DNA of 64,000 nucleotides from Kribbella monticola. Lineage in GTDB: Bacteria > Actinomycetota > Actinomycetes > Propionibacteriales > Kribbellaceae. The translations under genes were made by a program, and so were the position numbers. Positions within the stretch are counted from its first letter, which is position 1. Each line of letters begins with the position of its first letter. Below are positions 57,610-64,000 of this stretch, one piece after another. The notes under the pieces were generated by a model. That model did no database searches, was not told the origin of the DNA, and saw only the letters and a list, made by a program, of their open reading frames with translations. The DNA is taken from NCBI RefSeq assembly GCF_003261635.1, contig NZ_QFXK01000092.1, positions 124,001-188,000 on the forward strand, given 5' to 3'.

Positions 57610-58497
57610 CTACTTGCCGCCGGTGAAACTGAGTGACTGCACGAGTCGTCTCCCCAGCAGGACGAGCAGCAGCAGAACGGGCAGCACCGACAAGGTGGAG
57701 GCGGCCATCAGGCCGGTCCAGTCCGGCTGGGTGTTGGGGGACTGCTGCAGGAACACGCCCAAGGCAACGGTCACCAGCCGGTGCTCTTCGCCCCGGCCCA
57801 CCAGCAGCGGCCAGAGGAAGTCCTTCCAGGCCCAGACCGTGGTCGTGAGCCCGATCGTGATGAGCGGTCCGCGGCTCATCGGCAGCGCCACCCGCCAGAA
57901 GAGGCCCCACGGCCCGGCACCGTCCAGGATGGCCGCCTCTTCCACCTCGCGGGGCAGCGACAAGAAGAACTGACGCAGGAAGAAGACCGCGAACGGTGTC
58001 ATCAGGATCGTGGGCGCGACCATCCCGGCCATCGTGTTGATCCAGCCGAGCTCTTTGACCAGGATGAAGTTCGGCAACAGCGTGAAGATCGGTGGCACCA
58101 TCAGGGCCGAGACCAGCAGCGTGAAGGTGAGATCGCGGCCGGGGAACCTGAGCCGGGCGAAGGCGTAGCCCGCCATCGAGCACAGCAGGGTCTGCACCCC
58201 GGCGATCAGCCCGCAGTAGATCACCGAGTTCAGCAGGTAGCGGCTGAAATCCAGGTGCGCCCCGGAGCCGCCCGCGGCCCTGGCCTCCGCCTCGCTGGTC
58301 AGGCCGAGCACCCGCGCGAAGTTGATCAGCGTCGGCTGATCGGGAAGCAGCGAACCGCTGTCGTGATAGAGGTCCGCGGCCGGTGTGATCGCCGTCCGGA
58401 TCATCCAGTAGAACGGGAAGATCGTCACCAGCAGGAAGACGGCCAGGAACACCCAGGCCAGGATCCGTCCCGGCCGCAAGCGCTGGGAAGAGTTCAT
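57610..58497 (-). CDS. ABC sugar transporter permease, MalG type
   Basis: The 295-residue protein has six helices and the EAA loop VEEAAILDGAGPWGLFWRVA. It has a periplasmic insert (LTSEAEARAAGGSGAHLDFS) near residue 70-90 not seen in the first-locus permease. It is the second permease, 11 bp after the first. Start MNSSQRLRPGRILAW at 58495-58497. Confidence 0.92.
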   Translation of the reverse strand: MNSSQRLRPGRILAWVFLAVFLLVTIFPFYWMIRTAITPAADLYHDSGSLLPDQPTLINFARVLGLTSEAEARAAGGSGAHLDFSRYLLNSVIYCGLIAGVQTLLCSMAGYAFARLRFPGRDLTFTLLVSALMVPPIFTLLPNFILVKELGWINTMAGMVAPTILMTPFAVFFLRQFFLSLPREVEEAAILDGAGPWGLFWRVALPMSRGPLITIGLTTTVWAWKDFLWPLLVGRGEEHRLVTVALGVFLQQSPNTQPDWTGLMAASTLSVLPVLLLLVLLGRRLVQSLSFTGGK

Positions 58498-58508
58498 CGC
58501 GGGCCCTC

Positions 58509-59390
58509 TCATGCCAGGTCCGAGTTCGACGCCCGGAGCAGGCGCAACTGGGCGAAGGTGAACACGCCGAGCACCAGCGCCAGGAACACCGCGGCCGCTG
58601 CCGCGTAGCCCATATGGAAGTAGCTGAAGGCCTGCTGATAGATGAAGAAGTAGATGACCCGGGTCGCTGAGACCGGGCCGCCCTTGGTCGTGACGGCCAC
58701 CGTGTCGAAGATCTGGAACGAGCCGATCAGGGAGACGACCAGTACCAGCGCGAGGACCGGTCGTAGCAGCGGCAGCGTGATTCTGGCGAAGATCCGCAGT
58801 TCGCCGGCGCCGTCGATCGCCGCACTCTCGTACAGGTGCTGCGGGATCTGCAGCATCCCCGCGTACAGCAGCAGCGCGGTGTAGCCGGTGTAGGCCCAGG
58901 TGTTGATTCCCGCGATGGCGGGCATCGCCCAGTTGGCATCCGTGAAGAAGCCGACGGTGCCCAGCCCGACCGCGTGCAGCAGGTGGTTGACGAATCCGAG
59001 GTTGGTGTCCAGCAGCCACATCCACAGCAGACCGATGGTCACGTTCGGCACCAGCCAGGGCAGCAGCAGCGTCGCCCGGAGCACGACCGATCGGGTCAGC
59101 CTGTGCATGAGTCCGGCTACGACGATGGCGAGCACCGTCTGCGAGGCGATGTTCAGCACGACGTAGTACGCCGTGACGAGCATCGAACTCCAGAACTGCC
59201 GGTCGGCCAGCAGGTCGGTGTAGTTGCCCGCGCCCACGAAGGACGGCGTACCGAGCATCGTGTAGTCGGTCAGCGAGTACCAGACGCCGCGTGCGGCCGG
59301 ATACGCGTAGAAGACGGCGAATCCCACCAGTACCGGCGCGACGAACAGCCATCCGACCCGACGGTCGTCTCGTTGCCTGAGCTGCCCCAT
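58509..59390 (-). CDS. ABC sugar transporter permease, MalF type
   Basis: The 293-residue protein has six helices and EAA loop YESAAIDGAGELRIFARITL. It is the first gene of the second importer operon, ahead of the second permease, binding protein and GH36 gene. No ATPase gene accompanies it, implying a shared MsiK-type ATPase. Its promoter faces the divergent DUF4832 gene. Confidence 0.92.
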   Translation of the reverse strand: MGQLRQRDDRRVGWLFVAPVLVGFAVFYAYPAARGVWYSLTDYTMLGTPSFVGAGNYTDLLADRQFWSSMLVTAYYVVLNIASQTVLAIVVAGLMHRLTRSVVLRATLLLPWLVPNVTIGLLWMWLLDTNLGFVNHLLHAVGLGTVGFFTDANWAMPAIAGINTWAYTGYTALLLYAGMLQIPQHLYESAAIDGAGELRIFARITLPLLRPVLALVLVVSLIGSFQIFDTVAVTTKGGPVSATRVIYFFIYQQAFSYFHMGYAAAAAVFLALVLGVFTFAQLRLLRASNSDLA

Positions 59391-59460
59391 TGGCGTCCTT
59401 CGATCGGTGTCGACGAGCTCTTGTCAGCCGGCCCGCCCTGGACTAATGATGTAGACATTC

Positions 59461-59478
59461 GGAAGTTTGTCAACACTT
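59461..59478. promoter_or_regulatory. Putative ROK operator in divergent promoter of second locus
   Basis: GAAGTTTGTCAACACTTC (59462-59479) is a quasi-palindrome with arms GAAGT/ACTTC in the 113 bp between the permease and DUF4832 genes. It includes GTTTGTCAA, like the site before the ROK gene. AT-rich TTTG-CAA cores are typical for ROK operators. Confidence 0.5.
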
Positions 59479-59503
59479 CTTCATATTCGCCCAAGGAGAA
59501 GCC

Positions 59504-61447
59504 ATGCATCCTCACCCCCGCGGCCGCCGCCTGCTGGTCGCGATCGCCGCCGTCACGGCCACACTCGGCCTGAGCCTGGCGGCGCTGAGTCCGGCCGCAG
59601 CGGCTCCGGCCGGCCCGCCGCCCCGACCGGCGGCACCGGCCACCCCTGATCCCTCCCTGCAGGTCCACACCCTGCAGGCCGCCGACGGCCCGCTGGACAA
59701 TCCGCTGAAGGGCTTCGCGCGGTTCTACTCGCCGGGCGCCAACCAGAACACCGGCTACCCGCACGCGCTGACCTGGGGCTACTTCGGCCTGTCCGAGGTG
59801 ATGACGAACGCGGCCAGTTGCGGCAGCTACAACTGGTCCGTTCTCGACAACATGCTGGCCGAGACCGCCAGCCAGGGAAATCAGGCCGCGATCCGCTTCT
59901 ACCTGGCCTACCCCGGTGGTACCGGAACCCATCCGGCGAACGCGATCCCGCCCTGCTTCAACGGCCACGTCACCTACCGCTCCGACACCTACTGGAACGT
60001 GACCGAGCCCGACTACGACAGCCCGTTCCTGCTGGACGCGCTGAAGAACTTCATCGCCGCCTTCGGGGCCCGGTACGACAGTGATCCGCGGCTCGGGTTC
60101 GTCCATCTCGGCCTGGTCGGCCTGTGGGGCGAATGGCACACCTGGCCGTATGACACCGACACGTCCGACGGGCTGCCCAATTACATGCCCACCGACGCGA
60201 ACGCCGCTCAGCTGATCAATGCCTACGACAACGCCTTCAACACCACGAAGCTGGAGATCCGCTATCCCGATGCCGCCGGTGGCGCGGCCAACAGCCGCGA
60301 CGTCGGCTATCACGACGACTCGTTCTGTTACCGGGAAGGCTCGCCACTGGCCGGAGTCACGCTGCCGCAGTCGCTGGGCGGCGCGTCGTACGCCCAACTG
60401 CAGCGCAATCTCGCCACCGGCACGGAGAACAAGTGGATCCACGATTCCATGGGTGGCGAGGTGCGGCCGGAGATCCAGGCGACGGCGTTCGACAACTGGC
60501 CTGGCGGCTCCGGTGCGGTGGACAACATGAAGGCGTGCATCGAACTCGAACACACCACCTGGAAGATCAATGAGCAGTCGGCGAACTACGCGCCCACCAA
60601 AACCAACGTCGGGGCGGCGGTCCGGCTGATGGGCTACAACCTGACGGTCGACAAGGCCTATTTCCAGAACACGGCCGGTGGCACGACAAACCTCGGCGTA
60701 CAGATCAGCAACACCGGGGTCGCGCCGTTCTACTACCCCTGGACCATGACGGTCGGGCTGAAGAACAGCGCCGGTACGGTGGTGAAGACCTGGGACACCA
60801 GTTGGGACCTGCGCACGGTCCAGCCACTGAAGATCCGCGCGTTCCCCGACTGGAGCGTCGGCAGCGATCCCACCTACCGCGACTTCGGCTATCCGCAGTA
60901 CTTCCAGACGCCGGTCGACCTCGCCACTGTGGCCCAGGGCAACTATCAGTGGGTACTACGGGTCAAGAACCCGCTCGAGGCGACCTCGGCCGCTGCCAAG
61001 AAACTGCGGTTCGCCAATGCGACCCAGAACGCCGACGGATGGGTCGGCCTGGGCTCCGTCACGGTCGGATCGGGCAGTACCCCGGCCAGTTACGAAGCCG
61101 AAGCGGCCGGCAACAGTCTCGCGGGTGGCGCCGTCGTCGCCTCGTGCTCCGCCTGCTCGGGCGGGTCCAAGGTCGGTTACATCGGCAACAACCTCGGCAC
61201 GCTGGCCATCCAGGGCGTCAACGGCGGGACCGGTGGCTCGAAGTCGATCACGATCTACTACACGTCCGCGGTCGCCAGGACCGCGGTCGTCAACGGACAG
61301 TCGGTGAACTTCCCCGCGACGGCCGATTGGAACACGGTCGCCTCCGTCACGGTGACCCGGACGCTCCAGGCCGGTACGGCGAACAGCGTCTCGTTCGTCA
61401 ACTCCACCGGGTGGGCGCCGGACATCGATCGGATCACCGTCGGATAG
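59504..61447 (+). CDS. Secreted DUF4832 protein with C-terminal CBM35-like module
   Basis: The 647-residue protein has a signal peptide, a Pro-rich linker and a DUF4832-type barrel (about 50-510) with G-L-V-G-L-W-G-E-W-H (Glu210), YHDDSF (269-274) and S-M-G-G-E-V (Glu319). It ends in a CBM35-like module (about 518-647, starting ASYEAEAAGNSLAGGAVVAS). Sequence is distant from the two DUF4832 proteins of the first locus, but the three motifs and their spacing are kept. It is divergent from the importer operon, sharing the ROK-type site. SD AAGGAG lies 5 nt before the ATG. Confidence 0.82.
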   Translation: MHPHPRGRRLLVAIAAVTATLGLSLAALSPAAAAPAGPPPRPAAPATPDPSLQVHTLQAADGPLDNPLKGFARFYSPGANQNTGYPHALTWGYFGLSEVMTNAASCGSYNWSVLDNMLAETASQGNQAAIRFYLAYPGGTGTHPANAIPPCFNGHVTYRSDTYWNVTEPDYDSPFLLDALKNFIAAFGARYDSDPRLGFVHLGLVGLWGEWHTWPYDTDTSDGLPNYMPTDANAAQLINAYDNAFNTTKLEIRYPDAAGGAANSRDVGYHDDSFCYREGSPLAGVTLPQSLGGASYAQLQRNLATGTENKWIHDSMGGEVRPEIQATAFDNWPGGSGAVDNMKACIELEHTTWKINEQSANYAPTKTNVGAAVRLMGYNLTVDKAYFQNTAGGTTNLGVQISNTGVAPFYYPWTMTVGLKNSAGTVVKTWDTSWDLRTVQPLKIRAFPDWSVGSDPTYRDFGYPQYFQTPVDLATVAQGNYQWVLRVKNPLEATSAAAKKLRFANATQNADGWVGLGSVTVGSGSTPASYEAEAAGNSLAGGAVVASCSACSGGSKVGYIGNNLGTLAIQGVNGGTGGSKSITIYYTSAVARTAVVNGQSVNFPATADWNTVASVTVTRTLQAGTANSVSFVNSTGWAPDIDRITVG

Positions 61448-61465
61448 TCCCGCCGGAGACCGGCG

Positions 61466-61515
61466 GACAGGAAGACGCCCAACGGACCACCAGTTCCGTT
61501 GGGCGTCTTCCTGTC
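61466..61515. terminator. Bidirectional hairpin terminator, 21-bp perfect stem
   Basis: Arms 61466-61486 (GACAGGAAGACGCCCAACGG...) and 61495-61515 pair perfectly over 21 bp with an 8-nt loop. It lies between convergent DUF4832 and hemerythrin genes. There is no T-run, so it is an I-shaped hairpin common in actinobacteria. Confidence 0.85.
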
Positions 61516-61525
61516 GGAGCGAGAA

Positions 61526-62083
61526 TTACTCGCTGGCCTCTTGGCGCAGCTTCTTCTGGAGCTGGTCCTTGTCGAGCGACGAGACCCCGGAGACGTCGGC
61601 GTTACGGGCCTGCTGCAACAGTTGCTCGCGGGTGATGTCGTCCGGCTGGTCGCCCAGGTGTTCCTTGCGGGCGGCCGCGAAGGCCTCGCCAAGCTGCTGG
61701 CGCCGTTCGTCGCTCAGGTTGGCGCGCATACCGGGAAGGACCTTGGTCTCCTCTTCCTCGACATGGTGGCTGACGGCATCGATCACCTTCTGCAGCGCCT
61801 GGTCGAAGTCCGCGCTCTCCGGATCCGTCGCGGCGAGCTTGGCCAGCAGTTCGTCCGCCTCGACGTGTTCCTCCTGGCTGTGCGCGACCTCGTCGGCTTC
61901 GCCGGCCTCGGCGGCGGCTGCGGGATACACCTCGGACTCCTCGGCGCGACTGTGCGCCGACAGCAAGGTGGTGAGCACGGGCAACAGGCCGACCCGCTTC
62001 TCCGGGTTGTCCTTCAGCTCGTCGAACAGTCGTTCGACCTCTCGATGATCCTGCATGATCAGATCGACGACATCCGCAGCCAT
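61526..62083 (-). CDS. Hemerythrin HHE domain protein
   Basis: The 185-residue protein has an HHE four-helix domain (about 1-115): LIMQDHREVERLFDELKDNP, LLSAHSRAEESEVYPAAAAE, QEEHVEADELLAKLAATDPE and DAVSHHVEEEETKVLPGMRA; His and Glu residues could bind a di-iron centre. The C-terminal part has a Lys/Gln-rich helix (ITREQLLQQARNADVSGVSS). Roles include oxygen/NO sensing or iron handling. SD AGGAGG lies about 7 nt before ATG 62081-62083. Confidence 0.88.
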   Translation of the reverse strand: MAADVVDLIMQDHREVERLFDELKDNPEKRVGLLPVLTTLLSAHSRAEESEVYPAAAAEAGEADEVAHSQEEHVEADELLAKLAATDPESADFDQALQKVIDAVSHHVEEEETKVLPGMRANLSDERRQQLGEAFAAARKEHLGDQPDDITREQLLQQARNADVSGVSSLDKDQLQKKLRQEASE

Positions 62084-62205
62084 TCCAGTTCCTCCTTCTC
62101 CGGGCCCGCACGATCGGCGCGACTCTGCGCCGCCTGTACCCGGCGGCAAACACCGCCTGCGCCGCGGTCTGATTTGTCCGATCGGGGCACGGGCACCAGG
62201 ACGGC

Positions 62206-63284
62206 ATGTCAGCCGAGCTGCCGATCGCCTCCAGCCTGGACGCTGCGCGGGCGGTCCGCGACGTCCTGTTGCCCGTCGTAGCGCAGGGCGCGATTCAGCG
62301 CCGCCCGACCATGTCGCTGCTCAGCGAGCGGCTCAGGACCGACGAGCGTGCGCTGGCCCGGATCCGTCGTCTCCGGGACACCTACGGCGCCGGCCCGCTG
62401 CTGCTCCGGTTGCCCGGCCGGACGATCGGCCTGGTCCTGGACCCGAACCACGTGCACCGGTTGCTGGCCGGGACGCCCGATCCTTTCGCGGCCGCAACGG
62501 CAGACAAGCGTGGTGCGCTTCGGCACTTCCAGCCGCATGCCGTGCTCGTCACCGACCCGCCGCTGCGAGACCCGCGCAGAGAGTTCAACGAGCTGGTCGC
62601 GCGCGGTACGACGGATCGTGCTCGGGGACAAAGCGGCTGACGACAAGGAACTCTCCGACCTGCTCGACACCCTGCGGTCCGATGCGAACTGGGCAGAGTT
62701 CCGCCCCCGGAACAAGGCGGCTTACGCACGCTTCCGGCAATTGCTCGACAGCTATGTCGGGGCCGCCGAGCCGGCCAGCCTGGTCGAAGGTCTCAGTCAG
62801 GACTCGACCGCTGAACTCGATCCCGCGGGCCAGGTTCCGCACTGGTTGTTCGCCTTCGACGCCGCCGGGATCGCGCTGTGGCGGTTGCTCTGCGTCGTCG
62901 GAGCGCGTCCGGAGTACGCCGTACCCATCGCTGCCGAGGCCGCGCGCCCGCAGGAGTCGCCGCTGCTCGCCCACGCGGGCGCCGCGGTACAGGAGTGCTT
63001 GCGGTTGTGGCCGACGACGCTCGTCGTACTGCGGGAGTCGGTCGTGGAGACCGAGTGGGAAAACGGGAGGGCGCCTGCCGGTACGGAGTTCGTCATCGTG
63101 AGTTCGGTGCGCGGGGCGGAATGTCGTCCTGCTCACCACGAGCGCAGCGGTCAGCCATGTCGTCTCGCAGTACGAGTTGGATGTCGATCCGGCCACCACA
63201 GCCAAGCTCAGCGACCCGCTGCCGGCCACCTTCGACCACACCAGCCCCCGCATCGGCTTCTGGAGAACGGACCTGCGCCGCTGA
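62206..63284 (+). pseudogene. Decayed cytochrome P450 (frameshifts and lost haem loop)
   Basis: Three reading frames share one P450. The first (from ATG 62206) has DPNHVHRLLAGTPDPFAA and VLVTDPPLRDPRREFNELV, and stops at 62640. From about 62610 a second frame continues with RIVLGDKAADDKELSDLLDT through HAGAAVQECLRLWPTTLVVL (the helix with E-x2-R-like residues) and GTEFVIVSS. A third frame from about 63120 has NVVLLTTSAAVSHVVSQYEL to the stop at 63284. The haem loop F-x2-G-x-R-x-C-x-G is missing at the junction near 63105-63120. It cannot make an active enzyme. Confidence 0.75.
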
Positions 63285-63302
63285 GGTCGGCCGGCGCTGG
63301 TG

Positions 63303-64000
63303 TCACTTCGAGTCGGGTTCGGCCATCTTGCGGTGGACGGCGGCTTTGACCTTGTCGGGAAGGACCTTGTTGGCCAGCTCCTGTGCCTTCGTCATCAGGG
63401 ACTCGGCCACCACCCGGTCCTTGCCGGCCAGCAGGGCCTCGAAGGCCTGCTTGGCGACCTCGGCCGGATCGTCCTTGTCCGACCGGCCGACTGGGGTGTC
63501 GTCCATACCGGCGCGGTGGAAGAAGTTCGTCTCAGTCGGACCGGGCATCAGCGAGGTGACGCTGACGGCGGAGTCCTTCAGTTCGTTCTGCAGAGCTTCG
63601 GCGAACGACTGCAGGAACGACTTGCTGGCGTTGTAGACGGCCTGGAACGAGCCCGGCATGGTCGAGGCGATCGAGGAGGTGATCAGGATCCGGCCTTCGT
63701 CGCGGCTGAGCATGTCCGGCAGGAGCAGCTTGGCGAGGTGGACGGTCGACTTGACGTTGAGGTCGATGATCCTGAGCTCGGCGGCCAGGTCGTTGTCGGC
63801 GAAGGCGCCGCCGAGACCGATGCCGGCGTTGAGGGCCGCCGCGTCGACGCGGCGCGAGCCGAGCGCGGAGTACAGCCGCTGTACGCCGTCGGAGGTGGCC
63901 AGGTCCACCTTGACCGCCTCCACCTGGACCGGCGTCGTACCGGCGGTCCGCAACTCGACGGCGACGGATTCGATCGCGTCGTTCTCGGCCGCGACCACCA
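63303..64000 (-). CDS. SDR family oxidoreductase, 5' end outside window
   Basis: The C-terminal 231 residues of a short-chain dehydrogenase are present: VDAAALNAGIGLGG (N-A-G motif), ILITSSIAS with the catalytic Ser, YNASKSFLQSF (Y-x3-K), and SLMPGPTETNFFHRAGM. The cofactor-binding N-terminus lies past the window edge. The C-terminal extension (ALLAGKDRVVAESLMTKAQE, LANKVLPDKVKAAVHRKMAE) is typical for this subgroup. It is convergent with the P450 remnant. Confidence 0.85.
   Translation of the reverse strand, partial: VVAAENDAIESVAVELRTAGTTPVQVEAVKVDLATSDGVQRLYSALGSRRVDAAALNAGIGLGGAFADNDLAAELRIIDLNVKSTVHLAKLLLPDMLSRDEGRILITSSIASTMPGSFQAVYNASKSFLQSFAEALQNELKDSAVSVTSLMPGPTETNFFHRAGMDDTPVGRSDKDDPAEVAKQAFEALLAGKDRVVAESLMTKAQELANKVLPDKVKAAVHRKMAEPDSK

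Overview
The window is high-GC actinobacterial DNA: G/C-rich third codon positions, frequent GTG starts, many 4-bp stop/start overlaps and actinobacterial families such as DUF3618, CGNR zinc finger, HSP18 regulator and SigX5-like sigma factor. The gene content suggests a soil actinomycete of the Nocardioidaceae/Kribbellaceae type, most like Kribbella; that assignment is inference. No rRNA, tRNA, CRISPR array, IS element or prophage was seen. It looks like a chromosomal arm rich in carbohydrate genes, with about 67 intact or edge-truncated genes and two decayed ones.

Layout. 1-12.2 kb: end of a PfpI/DJ-1 gene, an ACC deaminase with its GntR regulator, a DinB protein, small stress proteins, an Endo H-like GH18 enzyme, a sigma factor, a lipoprotein/Nramp-like/PRC-barrel operon, acetyltransferases, and two tiny Pro/Asp-rich proteins followed by a 65-bp tandem repeat. 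12.2-18.8 kb: secreted GH30 and membrane-anchored GH29 enzymes flanking a two-component system. 18.8-27.3 kb: first sugar locus (ROK repressor, ABC importer, two secreted DUF4832 proteins, divergent Gfo/Idh/MocA oxidoreductase). 27.3-35.6 kb: serine hydrolase, large GH31 enzyme with inserted CBM-like modules, lysozyme-like protein, XRE-cupin regulator, DinB protein, esterase. 35.7-43.6 kb: ECF sigma/anti-sigma/antiporter unit, a flavodoxin-like reductase with a Rieske-TPP fusion enzyme, and a large helical-repeat protein. 43.7-50.4 kb: TetR unit beside an SDR remnant, then a stress cluster (Hsp18, its putative regulator, envelope proteins). 50.5-53.4 kb: CGNR regulator with divergent MFS pump, and an SDR. 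53.5-61.4 kb: second sugar locus (ROK, GH36, ABC importer, divergent DUF4832-CBM protein). 61.5-64 kb: hemerythrin protein, decayed P450, edge-truncated SDR.

How it fits together. The two sugar loci share one design: ROK repressor, lipoprotein plus two permeases without an ATPase, an intracellular or auxiliary enzyme, and secreted DUF4832 protein(s). With the GH18, GH29, GH30, GH31 and GH36 enzymes this suggests harvesting of glycans, perhaps from glycoproteins or fungal material. The three DUF4832 proteins differ strongly but keep two glutamate motifs (W-G-E and G-G-E) about 110 residues apart, which makes them candidate uncharacterised glycosidases and the best lead in the window. Many regulators sit beside clear palindromes, several touching the start codon, so local autoregulation without a leader seems common here.
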